Assembly (NCBI RefSeq): GCF_014199535.1
Contig: NZ_JACHNV010000010.1
Location: 21,925-85,924, forward strand
DNA from: Hymenobacter latericoloratus
GTDB lineage: Bacteria > Bacteroidota > Bacteroidia > Cytophagales > Hymenobacteraceae
Reading direction: 5' to 3'
DNA length: 64,000 nucleotides
In this document: positions 24,448 to 33,389 of the stretch, one piece after another
Layout of the letters: every line of letters starts with the position of its first letter
Position numbering within the stretch: the stretch's first letter is position 1
Position numbers and translations under genes: made by a program
Notes under the pieces: model-generated
What the model saw: only the letters and a program-made list of their open reading frames with translations
What the model was told of the DNA's origin: nothing
Databases searched by the model: none

Positions 24448-25137
24448 ATGGCCAAGAAAACCACTGAATCCAAAGAAGCCGCGGCCGAGCGGCGCCAGCG
24501 TGAACTTGCTGCCCTCACCTCGGGCGTTGCTGCTTTCAGCCTGATGGGCGACGCCCCCCGGCCAGTGGCGCCGGCACCGGCGCCCGCTGAAGCATCCGCA
24601 GCTGCCGTTGCGGAGACTCCTGCCGCGCCGTCGATGCCCCCCGCGGCTGAAGTCGCTCCCCCCGCTGCTGCAAAGGAACCAGCGGGAAAAAAGGCGACGC
24701 CTGCGCCAGAGGTGGCGGCCGTACCCGCGGCACCCGTTCAGGCGGTAGAACCCGCAGCAGCGGCGCCGGCACCAGTAGGGGAGGAGCCCCGCGCGGCCGC
24801 CCCCGCACCACTGCCTTCGCCAGCTCCGGCCAGCGCGCCGGAAGAAGAAGACGGGGAGGAAGCCGAGGAGTTGCCCGTTGCCACACCGGTCACGGCAGGT
24901 GGGGAGCTTGACTTGGCGCAGCTGTTCGTGCCTTCGGCGGAGAAGAAAACGACCACCCTCCGCATCACGGCCGACCACCAGCAGTATTTCACCCAGCTCG
25001 GCTTTATCCTGGGCGGGGGCGCGTCGGCCCCGGATATCATTCATAACATTCTGAATCGCTTTCGGCAGGAGCACGAAGCGCAGCTGCAGAAGGCGATGAA
25101 AAAGCAGATCCGCCAGATGATGGCACCCAAAAAATAG
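24448..25137 (+). CDS. DUF3408-like partner of ParA (TraB-like)
   Basis: A 229-residue protein. The first 45 residues are charged and the middle (about 45-140) is an Ala/Pro/Glu linker. The C-terminal 80 residues (TTTLRITADHQQYFTQLGFI, then HNILNRFRQEHEAQLQKAMK) resemble the ribbon-helix-helix DUF3408 domain. That layout fits a ParB-like DNA-binding adaptor with a flexible arm to contact ParA. It begins 11 bases after parA and ends at a clean terminator. Confidence 0.7.
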   Translation: MAKKTTESKEAAAERRQRELAALTSGVAAFSLMGDAPRPVAPAPAPAEASAAAVAETPAAPSMPPAAEVAPPAAAKEPAGKKATPAPEVAAVPAAPVQAVEPAAAAPAPVGEEPRAAAPAPLPSPAPASAPEEEDGEEAEELPVATPVTAGGELDLAQLFVPSAEKKTTTLRITADHQQYFTQLGFILGGGASAPDIIHNILNRFRQEHEAQLQKAMKKQIRQMMAPKK

Positions 25138-25140
25138 GGC

Positions 25141-25164
25141 AGCCCTGGTATCCCAGGGCTATTT
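25141..25164 (+). terminator. Intrinsic terminator of the parA operon
   Basis: A perfect 8-bp stem, AGCCCTGG with CCAGGGCT and a 4-base loop, is followed by ATTT four bases after the DUF3408 stop. Confidence 0.75.
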
Positions 25165-25340
25165 CATACGTATAGCGGCCGGCTCACCTTCTGTGGTTGA
25201 GCTGGCCGTTCCGTTTCCCGCTCTGGCCTTTTCCTAATACTCCACATTAACGGTGGGGGAGGGGAGAGGCTCTACTACCACCCCGCTATGTCTACACAAA
25301 CCTTATATCCGTCATCACCTTACTCACAATCCGTTACCGC

Positions 25341-27182
25341 GTGAAGGGCGGTGCTATCTGGGCCGTGCTCGGCCTGCTACTCGTCAGCCCCGGCGCCCGG
25401 GCCAACACCCGGACGCCATCTTCCAATAAGACGCCGCAGACCATCGACTCGCTGCGGGCCTTGGTGCGCCACGCCCCGCTGCCAGATTCCGCTCGCTTTC
25501 AGGCGCTGTTGGCATTAAGCGATAAGCTATTTGCCCAGGATGTGGCCGAAGGTCGCCGGGTAGGAGAGCAGGCAGTAACGTTTGCCCGGCGCCGGCTTGA
25601 CTGGTCAGGGACAGCCGACGCCTTGTATCAGCTGGTGGTAAACTGTGAGCGGGCTGCCGACTACGTGGCCGCCATGCACTACAGCCAGCAGGGCGTGGAA
25701 CTCACTCGTGCGCACCGACCCCGCGACCAGTGGCGCTTCACCCAATGCCTGGGCCTGGTGGCCGTGGATACCAAGGATGCGGCCGGTGGCCTGCGCTACC
25801 TGCGCCAGGCTTACCGGCAGCAGGCCGCTACCCTCTCGGTAGGGCCCCGCGAGCGGGGTGGCCTGCTGCTGAACCTGGCCAATACCTTCCTGGTGCTGCA
25901 GCGCTACGATTCGGTGCTTCACTACGCCACGCGGGCTTTGCCTTACATGCAGCGCGCGGCCGACGCCCGGGGCCTGGGTTACGTGTACCAGTTTCGGGGC
26001 GAAGTGTATGCCAAGCTGATGCCCCGCTCGCGGGCCAGCCTGGCGGCCGCGGCCACGAACATGCAGCGGGCCCTGCGCATCATGCAGCACTACCGCTACC
26101 AGCCGCAGGCAGCCAGCTCGGCGCTTTCGCTGGCGCGCGTGTACCGCCTGCAGGGTCGGCCCCGGGCCGCCCAGCGGACGGCGGAGCTGGCCTTGGCCCT
26201 GGCCCGCGCGGAGAAAATGCCCGAGTACGAAGCGGATGCCCTCTCCAGCCTGGCCTGGGCCTATGCCGACCAGAAGCGTCCCGCTCGTGCGGATGAGCTC
26301 GACGCCCGGGCTGAGGATCTGCGCGATTCGCTCTTCAACGGCAATAAGGCGCAGGCCCTGGCCCAGCTGCAGGTGCGCTACGACGTGCAGCTGCTCACCG
26401 AGCAGAAAAAGGCGGCTGAGTTTGAACAGCGCAGCCAGCGGGCCCAGCTGCACTCACTCTGGCTGCTGCTGGGCGGCCTTGCCACGACCGTGGGCGTGGG
26501 TGGGGGCCTGTACTGGCGGCTGCGGCGGCAGAAAGCCCTGTTGGCCCTGGCCAACCAGGCCAACTGCCGGGCCGTGGCCGAGAAGGAAGTGTTGCTGCAG
26601 GAAATTCACCACCGAGTCAAAAACAACCTGCAGCTGGTCAGCAGCCTGCTGGCCTGGCAGCGCAGCACCCTGCCCGACCCCGTACTGCAGCAGGCCCTGG
26701 CCAGTTCGCAAGCCCGCATCCAGAGCATGGCCCTGGTGCACGAGTTTCTGTACCGGGCCGACAACCTCTCGCAGGTGCGCATGAACGAGTATCTGGGCGA
26801 GTTGCTGGAATCCCTGCACCGCTCGCTTACCACGCCCCAGCAGCGCATTCAGCTGAGCAGCAGCCTGACGCCCCTGGTCATGGACCCCAAAGAAGCCAGC
26901 GCCCTGGGCCTGGTGGTGAATGAGTTGGTGACCAACGCCTACAAGCACGCGTTCCAGGACCGGGACCGTGGTCATCTGCACGTGGCGCTGGCACAGACTG
27001 CTGCCGGCTTCCAGCTTACGGTGCAGGATGACGGGGCGGGCTTACCAGCGGCGGGAACTGTGCCCGAAACTCATTCGCTGGGCTTGCAGTTGGTGAATAC
27101 CCTAGCTCGACAGCTAAAAGCCAGCGTGTCGACCGCTCCCATTCTTCCCACGGGCACCCAGGTTACCGTGGCCAGCGTTTGA
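25341..27182 (+). CDS. Sensor histidine kinase with TPR-like region (HisKA_2 type)
   Basis: A 613-residue membrane kinase. A signal peptide (about 1-21) leads into a periplasmic helical-repeat region resembling TPRs (about 40-360). A membrane helix lies near residues 373-395. The phosphorylation box is EIHHRVKNNLQLVSSLLA (H423/H424), of the HWE/HisKA_2 class. The ATP-binding domain has NELVTNAYKHAF (about 527) and DDGAGLP. The LytTR regulator 34 bases downstream is its likely partner. Placement between parA and the tra genes suggests control of transfer. Start is GTG. Confidence 0.82.
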   Translation: MKGGAIWAVLGLLLVSPGARANTRTPSSNKTPQTIDSLRALVRHAPLPDSARFQALLALSDKLFAQDVAEGRRVGEQAVTFARRRLDWSGTADALYQLVVNCERAADYVAAMHYSQQGVELTRAHRPRDQWRFTQCLGLVAVDTKDAAGGLRYLRQAYRQQAATLSVGPRERGGLLLNLANTFLVLQRYDSVLHYATRALPYMQRAADARGLGYVYQFRGEVYAKLMPRSRASLAAAATNMQRALRIMQHYRYQPQAASSALSLARVYRLQGRPRAAQRTAELALALARAEKMPEYEADALSSLAWAYADQKRPARADELDARAEDLRDSLFNGNKAQALAQLQVRYDVQLLTEQKKAAEFEQRSQRAQLHSLWLLLGGLATTVGVGGGLYWRLRRQKALLALANQANCRAVAEKEVLLQEIHHRVKNNLQLVSSLLAWQRSTLPDPVLQQALASSQARIQSMALVHEFLYRADNLSQVRMNEYLGELLESLHRSLTTPQQRIQLSSSLTPLVMDPKEASALGLVVNELVTNAYKHAFQDRDRGHLHVALAQTAAGFQLTVQDDGAGLPAAGTVPETHSLGLQLVNTLARQLKASVSTAPILPTGTQVTVASV

Positions 27183-27216
27183 TGCCGGCCCCTCGCCTCG
27201 TCCCTTATTCCACTCT

Positions 27217-27978
27217 ATGGCTACCATCCTCATTGTTGAAGACGAACTGCTGATTGCCGCCGAGATTGAACGCGCCCTGGTCCGGCTGGGCCACACGCCC
27301 CTGCCGCCCGTGGACAACAGCGACGAAGCGCTGAGTGTACTGGCCGCCCAGCCCGTGGAGCTGGTACTGATGGACATCAACATTGCCGGCGACTGCGACG
27401 GCATTGCGGCCGCGCTGCTTGTGCGGCGGCAGTTTGCCGTGCCGGTGGTGTTTCTGACGGCCCGCTCCGACTCGGCCACCCTGAACCGGGCCAAGCTGGC
27501 CCAGCCCTACGGCTTTCTGGTCAAACCCTTCACCGATGATTCGCTGCGGGTACAGATTGAGCTGGCCCTGTTCAACGCCTACGAGGCCGGGCCGGTGGGG
27601 CCAGTGCTGGACACGGCCGACGCCGGCACGGAGGTGCTGGGTCCCGCCGAGCGCTGCCCCAAGTTCAAGGACTACCTGTTCGTGCGCAAAGGTTCGGGCC
27701 ACGTCAAAGTGCTGCTCAGCGACATCCTCTACTTCGAGGCCCTGCAGAACTACGTGCGCCTGCACACGGTGCGGGAGCGGTTTGTGTTTGACTCCACCCT
27801 TAAGGAGCTGGAGCAAAAGCTGCCCGACCAGTTTTTCAAGACCCACCGCTCCCACATCGTAAACCTGGACCACGTGCAGGCCTATGAGGAAAGTAGTGTG
27901 CTGCTGGGTACCGAATACGTGCCGGTGAGCCGTTCCTGCAAGGACGAGCTAAAGAGCCGCATTCACTTGGTAGGGTAG
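27217..27978 (+). CDS. LytTR-family response regulator
   Basis: A 253-residue DNA-binding response regulator. The receiver domain (1-125) has the acidic pocket VEDEL and phospho-acceptor D53 in LVLMDINIAGD, with conserved Lys in GFLVKPF. The LytTR domain (about 145-250) has ILYFEALQNYVRLHT and FFKTHRSHIVNLDHV. It forms a two-component system with the kinase just upstream. Targets are unknown. Confidence 0.88.
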   Translation: MATILIVEDELLIAAEIERALVRLGHTPLPPVDNSDEALSVLAAQPVELVLMDINIAGDCDGIAAALLVRRQFAVPVVFLTARSDSATLNRAKLAQPYGFLVKPFTDDSLRVQIELALFNAYEAGPVGPVLDTADAGTEVLGPAERCPKFKDYLFVRKGSGHVKVLLSDILYFEALQNYVRLHTVRERFVFDSTLKELEQKLPDQFFKTHRSHIVNLDHVQAYEESSVLLGTEYVPVSRSCKDELKSRIHLVG

Positions 27979-28076
27979 TCCTGCCACACCCCTATCCCCG
28001 TTTTCTGATGCCCGGCTGGCCGGCGACTGTCAGTAGTTTACCTTCGGGCTGGTATCTACGCCATTCTATCCAATCA

Positions 28077-28379
28077 ATGAAAACACCCGAGGAACGCCAC
28101 GCGCACCTGGAAACCTCCAAGGCCATGCTGGATGAGGTAATGAACGAGGCCGGGCTCAGCAACGGCAGTCAGGGGCCGGACCGGCTGGATGAACTCACCA
28201 GCAACCTCTATAAGCTGGCCGCTTCCAAAGCCATGGATGTGGCAAATGCCCGGCTGGGCGAGTTTGAAGAGGTATTGACTGCGGCCGGGCTGCCAGCGGA
28301 TACCGTTATGGCAGAAACTGAAGCCTGCAGGACCGAACTCATCCACCACCTGCGGCAACTAATCCGCGAACGACTCTAA
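28077..28379 (+). CDS. Small helical protein of unknown function (100 aa)
   Basis: I do not recognise this. ATG 28077 gives 100 mostly helical, acidic residues (MKTPEERHAHLETSKAMLDE ... IHHLRQLIRERL), with no membrane segment or signal. It follows the LytTR gene by 98 bases and precedes a strong hairpin, so it may be the last gene of the two-component operon. Confidence 0.5.
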   Translation: MKTPEERHAHLETSKAMLDEVMNEAGLSNGSQGPDRLDELTSNLYKLAASKAMDVANARLGEFEEVLTAAGLPADTVMAETEACRTELIHHLRQLIRERL

Positions 28380-28404
28380 TAAGTGAGCTCCTATGTGGGC
28401 CGCT

Positions 28405-28452
28405 ACAACCCACCGGGGACCGGGCCAATTGGCTTGTTCTCCGGTGGGTTGT
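28405..28452 (+). terminator. Hairpin after the small helical protein
   Basis: A 12-bp perfect stem (28405-28416 with 28441-28452) and a 24-base loop; no T run follows. The rest of 28380-28736 holds no gene that I can support, only this hairpin and the promoter at 28653-28670. Confidence 0.5.
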
Positions 28453-28652
28453 TGTGCTTGGGAGAATAACGGGGCCCTGCTTAGCCCAGAGCACATCGTG
28501 CCGGGGCTGGTCAGGTCCATGGGAGGCAGCAGAGATGAGGCCATTCAGCGCGAAAACGGCCAGGAAAGGACTTCCATTCGTGTGGAGTCGCTGCACCTCA
28601 CCACCCGATTTTAACCGTTCGTCAACTTTCTACTAATCGGGTTTTGGGGCCG

Positions 28653-28670
28653 GATATGTTTGCACAAGTC
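28653..28670 (+). promoter_or_regulatory. Candidate promoter of the tra operon
   Basis: TATGTTTG (28655-28662) is an exact -7 match. GATATGTTTGCACAAGTC repeats the minus-strand promoter at 19413-19396 with one difference, and lies 67 bases before the first tra-block gene. Confidence 0.6.
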
Positions 28671-28736
28671 AAACCTCGGTTTGGCACGCCCACGCTCAGG
28701 TCGGCCGACCCGAGGTGCCACGCTTGATTTCTGCCG

Positions 28737-29546
28737 ATGCTCAGCGCTTACTCCTGGAGCCAGTTTGGCCTGTTTATGCTGGTCGTGGTTCTGCTCTACT
28801 ACCTGATAGTCGGGTTACTCTACTACCGCGCCGAACTCGCCCCGCTACTCGCACTCGGTAAGCGCGGCGCGGGCAGCACTCCGGCCACTGTCACGGCTCC
28901 GCCCGCCCTGGTGCGCCCGACCTCGGCCTTTGCGCCACCGCAACCGGCTGCCACGGAGGCAGCACCGGAAGCTACGGTAGAGGAGGAAGGCGCCGCCGAG
29001 AACCTGCCCCCGGCCACCGAATCGGTAGTGGAAGGCCAGTTACCAGCCTCCACCGCCACGGCCACCGGCCAGGACCAGAGTGCCGACGACAGTACGCCCA
29101 TGGATGCTGCTTCGGCCTCAGCTGAGGAACAAGCCGCGGCGCAGGACCAGACCCGGACCGAAGCCCCCGATCAGGCCGATGAACGCCTGGCCGAACTGGT
29201 GCGGCGCCAAGCCCACGCCGAAGCGGACCCGCCGGCGGCCGTCGACCAACCCGCTGAACTACTCGACGCCGAGCCCGCGCTTCAGCAGCGGCTGCTGGTG
29301 AGCTACGAGCCGCTGGCTTCATTCGAGGAGCCGGTCGCCTCCCCGCTGGACATCATCACCGCCGGGCCCGCGCCGCGGCTGGTGGCCGCCGAATCAGTCA
29401 GCGAATACATCGCCCTGCTGCAGGCGGGCCAGAACCCGCCCGCCCCGGCCGGCCTGCAGGGCAGCTGCCTGGCCGAGCAAATGGCCCAGCACCTGGAAGA
29501 ATACCAGGCCGAGCTGGCCGCCCTGTTCGGGGCCGACGAGCTGTAG
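28737..29546 (+). CDS. Membrane-anchored Ala/Pro/Glu-rich protein at head of tra operon
   Basis: I do not recognise a domain. The 269 residues begin with one hydrophobic helix (about 8-30: FGLFMLVVVLLYYLIVGLLY). A long Ala/Pro/Glu/Gln-rich linker (45-180) then leads to a more ordered C-terminus (about 185-269). It lies 45 bases before traE and probably belongs to the transfer apparatus, in the place of the poorly conserved TraC/TraD genes of CTnDOT-like elements. Confidence 0.6.
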   Translation: MLSAYSWSQFGLFMLVVVLLYYLIVGLLYYRAELAPLLALGKRGAGSTPATVTAPPALVRPTSAFAPPQPAATEAAPEATVEEEGAAENLPPATESVVEGQLPASTATATGQDQSADDSTPMDAASASAEEQAAAQDQTRTEAPDQADERLAELVRRQAHAEADPPAAVDQPAELLDAEPALQQRLLVSYEPLASFEEPVASPLDIITAGPAPRLVAAESVSEYIALLQAGQNPPAPAGLQGSCLAEQMAQHLEEYQAELAALFGADEL

Positions 29547-29591
29547 AGCCCGGCCCACCCATACCCACACGTCTCATTCTTTCCCATTCGT

Positions 29592-29909
29592 ATGAACCAG
29601 AAGCGTTTTAGTACCTCGCTGGCCATCCTGGCCCTGCTCCTTAGCTCGCACCTGCTCTACGCCCAGACCGGGGCCGGCAACGGCACGGCCGGCATCCAGG
29701 ATGCCACCACGCAGGTCACCAGCTACTTCGACCCGCTCACTAAGCTCATGTACGCCATCGGGGCGGTACTGGGCCTGGTGGGCGCCATCAAAGTATACAG
29801 CAAGTGGAACTCCGGCGACCAGGACACCCAGAAAACCGCCGTGTCGTGGTTTGGCTCCATGATTTTCCTGGTTATCGTGGCCACGGTGGTGCGCTCGTTC
29901 TTCCTGTAA
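29592..29909 (+). CDS. traE: Conjugal transfer protein TraE (DUF4134)
   Basis: A 105-residue membrane protein. After a signal peptide (about 1-24, ending LLYAQ), the DUF4134 pattern is clear: YFDPLTKLMYAIGAVLGLVG, AIKVYSKWNSGDQDTQKTAV and SWFGSMIFLVIVATVVRSFF. It resembles a VirB2-like pore or pilin component in size and topology; that equivalence is inference. It is followed 11 bases later by traF. Confidence 0.87.
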   Translation: MNQKRFSTSLAILALLLSSHLLYAQTGAGNGTAGIQDATTQVTSYFDPLTKLMYAIGAVLGLVGAIKVYSKWNSGDQDTQKTAVSWFGSMIFLVIVATVVRSFFL

Positions 29910-29920
29910 GCCGGCCGACC

Positions 29921-30253
29921 ATGCCCGTCTACGACCTTAATCGCGGCATCAACAAGCCCGTCGAATTCAAGGGGCTGGTGGGCAGCAACATCTACTTTTT
30001 GGTGGCTGGCATCGGGCTGGTGTTTGCCCTGTTCGTGACCTGCTACCTGGCCGGCGTGCCGCTGGCACTCACCGTGCTGCTCACCTTTCTGGCCGGGGGC
30101 GGCATGTGGGCCGGGGTATTTGCCCTGAACCGCCGCTTCGGCGAGCATGGGTTGATGAAAGCCGCCGCCCGCCGCTCCTCGCCCCGCTACATCACCAACC
30201 GGCACAGCCGCCTTTTCCAACGCCTCAACCAGGACCCGCCCGGCCGCGCGTAG
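29921..30253 (+). CDS. traF: Conjugal transfer protein TraF (DUF4133)
   Basis: A 110-residue membrane protein with the DUF4133 start VYDLNRGINKPVEFKGLVG, two membrane helices (about 24-43 and 48-70), and a basic tail. It is VirB3-like in size, topology and position directly before the VirB4-like ATPase. ATG 29921 is preferred to the longer frame that starts inside traE. Confidence 0.87.
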   Translation: MPVYDLNRGINKPVEFKGLVGSNIYFLVAGIGLVFALFVTCYLAGVPLALTVLLTFLAGGGMWAGVFALNRRFGEHGLMKAAARRSSPRYITNRHSRLFQRLNQDPPGRA

Positions 30254-30279
30254 CGGCCGGCACGGGTGCTTTCCCGCCT

Positions 30280-32766
30280 ATGAGCAACAAGGTTCTGCCC
30301 TCCGTTTCCCTGGAATCTAAGCAGCCCATCTACAAGGTGGAGAAGGACTGCCTCGTCTCGAAAAACGCGGACGTGACGGTGGCGTTCCGGCTGGAGCTGC
30401 CGGAAATCTTTACCCTCTCGCGCGAGGACTACGCCCAGCTGCAGGCCGCTTTCGTGAAGGCCGTGCGCCTGCTGCCCGACCACTGCGTGGTGCACAAGCA
30501 GGACTGGTACGTGGAGGACAAGTACGCGCCGGGCTTCGAGGCCGAGCGCACGCTGCTCTCCGCCGCCTACGAGCGGCACTTCAACGAGCGGCCGTTCCTC
30601 AACCACTTCTGCTACCTCTACATCACCAAAACCTCGTCGGAGAGGCCCAACTGGGGCAGTACCTCGGGGCTGCTGGCCCGCCGCCACATCGTGCCCAAGG
30701 ACATGCTCGACACGAAGGTGCTGGAAAGCTTCTTCGACAGCGTGGGTCAGTTCGTGCGCACGCTGGAAGGGGTGGGGCCTACCAACGCCCCCTTTATCCG
30801 CTCGCACCGGCTTACCTCCGATGAGCTGGCTGGCACCCAGGAAAAGGCCGGGCTGCTGGAAAAGTACCTCTCGCTGGACCTGTCCGACCAGGCCCTGCAG
30901 GTGGACCTGGACCTGACGGGCGGGCTGAAGGTGGGCCAGGATTTCTGCCAGATGTTCTCGGTGGCCAACCTCGATGACCTGCCCACCTCGGTGGAAACTG
31001 ACATCCGCTACGAGGCCTACAGCACCGAATACTCGGACTTTCCCATCTCGTTTGCCGCGCCACTGGGGCTGCTGCTGGGTACCAGCCACATTCTGAACCA
31101 GTACGTGTTTCTGGATAACACCCAGAAAACGGTGAAGACCTTCGAGCAGAAGAAGGACCGGCTCAACTCCCTTTCGCTCTACTCCCGGCAGAATGCCATC
31201 AACGTGGAGTACTACCACACCTTTCTCAACGAGCTGATTGCCCATAAGCGCCGCCCGGTGCGGGTGCACTGCAACGTGCTGACCTGGGGTAGGAGCGAGG
31301 AGGAGCTGACGGAGGTGCGCAAGCTGGTGAATGCCGCCTTTAACCAGATGAACTGCAAGCCCCGGCAGAACACCGTGGACATTGCCGCGCTCTACTGGGG
31401 TGGCATTCCGGGCAACGCCGGCGACTTTCCCAGCGAGGAGACCTTCTACACCTTCATCGAACAGGCCGTCTGCTTCTGGGCCTCGGAGACCAACTACCGC
31501 TCCACCGGGGCCACCAAGGGCATCAAGCTTTCCGACCGCCTCACCGGCAAGCCTGTGCTGGTGGACATTTCCGACGAGCCCATGAAGCGGCAGGTCATCT
31601 TCAACCGCAACAAGTTCGTGCTCGGCCCCTCGGGCTCGGGCAAATCATTTTTCACCAACCACATGGTGCGCCAGTACTACGAGCAGGGCGCCCACGTGCT
31701 GCTGGTGGACACGGGCAACTCCTACAAAGGCCTCTGCGAGCTGGTGGGCGGGGTGTACTTCACCTACGAGGAGGATGCGCCCATTGCCTTCAATCCCTTC
31801 CTGATTTCGGGCAAGCTGGACGTGGAGAAGAAAGAGAGCATCAAAACGCTGCTGCAGGCGCTCTGGAAAAAGGACGACGAAGCGGTCAGTCAGTCGGAAT
31901 ACGTGTCGCTCTCCACAGCCGTGAGCCTGTATTACGTGATGCTCGAAGCCAACCCGGCTATTCAGCCCAGTTTCAACACGTTCTACGAGTTTGTGAAGGG
32001 CACCTACCGCAAAGTGCTGGAGGAGGAAAAGGTGCGCGAGAAGGACTTTGATATCGACAACTTTCTCTACGTGCTCGGGCCCTACTACCGGGGCGGCGAA
32101 TACGACTACCTGCTCAACTCCGATAAGGAGCTGGATCTGGTGCAGGCCCCGTTCATCGTCTTCGAGCTGGACAACATCAAGGACCATCCCATTCTGTTTC
32201 CGGTGGTCACGCTCATCATCATGGAAACCTTCATCTCCAAGATGCGCAAGCTCAAGGGGGTGCGGAAGATGATTCTGATTGAGGAGGCCTGGAAGGCGCT
32301 GACCACGCCCGGCATGGCCGCCTACATCAAGTACCTATTTAAGACGGTGCGCAAGTTCTTCGGCGAGGCCATTGTGGTCACGCAGGAAATCGACGACATC
32401 ATCGGCAACGAGATTGTCAAGGATGCCATCATCAACAACTCGGACTGCAAGATTCTGCTCGACCAGCGCAAGTTCATCAACCGCTTCGAGGAGATTCAGG
32501 CCCTGCTCTCGCTCACGCCCAAGGAGAAGGACCTAGTGCTGAGCATCAACCGCGACAACCAGCCCGCGCGGGGCCGCTACACCGAGGTATTCATCTCGCT
32601 GGGCGGGGTGGTGTCGAAGGTGTACGCCATCGAGGTGTCGAAGGAAGAATACGTGACCTACACCACCGAGGAAACCGAGAAAGTGCGGCTGTTCGAGAAG
32701 CTGCGCCAGACCGGCGACATGCCCACGGCCATCAAGCTCTTCGCCGCCGAGCTGCGCGAAGGGTAG
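30280..32766 (+). CDS. traG: Conjugation ATPase TraG (VirB4-like)
   Basis: An 828-residue ATPase that powers the conjugative pore. The N-terminal half (1-430) is the VirB4-like TraG domain. Walker A is GPSGSGKSF (about residue 450) and Walker B is MILIEEAWKAL (about 664), followed by a VTQEIDDIIGNE motif. The family is usually 800-850 residues, so it is full length. ATG 30280 (MSNKVLPSVSLESKQ) is preferred to the upstream frame overlapping traF. Confidence 0.92.
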   Translation: MSNKVLPSVSLESKQPIYKVEKDCLVSKNADVTVAFRLELPEIFTLSREDYAQLQAAFVKAVRLLPDHCVVHKQDWYVEDKYAPGFEAERTLLSAAYERHFNERPFLNHFCYLYITKTSSERPNWGSTSGLLARRHIVPKDMLDTKVLESFFDSVGQFVRTLEGVGPTNAPFIRSHRLTSDELAGTQEKAGLLEKYLSLDLSDQALQVDLDLTGGLKVGQDFCQMFSVANLDDLPTSVETDIRYEAYSTEYSDFPISFAAPLGLLLGTSHILNQYVFLDNTQKTVKTFEQKKDRLNSLSLYSRQNAINVEYYHTFLNELIAHKRRPVRVHCNVLTWGRSEEELTEVRKLVNAAFNQMNCKPRQNTVDIAALYWGGIPGNAGDFPSEETFYTFIEQAVCFWASETNYRSTGATKGIKLSDRLTGKPVLVDISDEPMKRQVIFNRNKFVLGPSGSGKSFFTNHMVRQYYEQGAHVLLVDTGNSYKGLCELVGGVYFTYEEDAPIAFNPFLISGKLDVEKKESIKTLLQALWKKDDEAVSQSEYVSLSTAVSLYYVMLEANPAIQPSFNTFYEFVKGTYRKVLEEEKVREKDFDIDNFLYVLGPYYRGGEYDYLLNSDKELDLVQAPFIVFELDNIKDHPILFPVVTLIIMETFISKMRKLKGVRKMILIEEAWKALTTPGMAAYIKYLFKTVRKFFGEAIVVTQEIDDIIGNEIVKDAIINNSDCKILLDQRKFINRFEEIQALLSLTPKEKDLVLSINRDNQPARGRYTEVFISLGGVVSKVYAIEVSKEEYVTYTTEETEKVRLFEKLRQTGDMPTAIKLFAAELREG

Positions 32767-32801
32767 GGGAGCACACCATCATCAACAAAAGGGAAAAAAC
32801 G

Positions 32802-33362
32802 ATGCGCAATCTATTGTTTCACCTGGCCCTGCCGCTGGCGCTGCTCAGCAGCTGCGGCAGCGATAAATCCCCAGCCGACTCGCCGGCTACGACGACCCCT
32901 GCGGCAGATGCAACGGTACCTGCGTCCACCGAGGTAGCTGCCGCGCAGGCCCTGGCCGACAGCCTAGTGGCGTTGCCCACCGCAGACCCGGCCGACAAGG
33001 CGGCGGCCCGGCGCTACGCCCAGTTCGTAGCGGCCTGGCAGGGCAGCGACCTAGACGCCTCAGTGAAGGAGCACCCGGTGGTACGCAACGGCTGGGCCCG
33101 CTACCGCTACGTGCTGCGCACGGTAGCCCGCTCACGGGGCCTGCCCCGGGTGCAGCCCGAAGACGTGGCTACCTGGAACGGCCTGGCCGGCCGCTGCGAA
33201 ACGGTGGCCACGATGCTGCTGGCCCTGACCAAGGAGCCCAACATGACGGCAACGCAGGCCCTGCCCACGCTGCTGGGTTTTGAGGGCGGTACCGGCCAGG
33301 CCCGCTTCGCAGCCGAGCGGCACCTGAAGTACCTGCTGCACCCGCAAACCCGGAATCAGTAA
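32802..33362 (+). CDS. Small lipoprotein within the tra operon, unknown function
   Basis: A 186-residue lipoprotein: the signal ends LALLSSC, followed by a Ser/Pro/Thr/Ala linker (about 20-50) and a helical domain. No family is recognised. It sits between traG and the TraI-position genes, where outer-membrane or entry-exclusion lipoproteins are sometimes found; that role is a guess from position. Confidence 0.6.
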   Translation: MRNLLFHLALPLALLSSCGSDKSPADSPATTTPAADATVPASTEVAAAQALADSLVALPTADPADKAAARRYAQFVAAWQGSDLDASVKEHPVVRNGWARYRYVLRTVARSRGLPRVQPEDVATWNGLAGRCETVATMLLALTKEPNMTATQALPTLLGFEGGTGQARFAAERHLKYLLHPQTRNQ

Positions 33363-33389
33363 GCCAACCACCACGCAAACGTGCCGCCC

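Noticed and set aside
30187..31269. 360-codon minus-strand frame in traG
   Set aside because: Antisense shadow of a strongly conserved ATPase.
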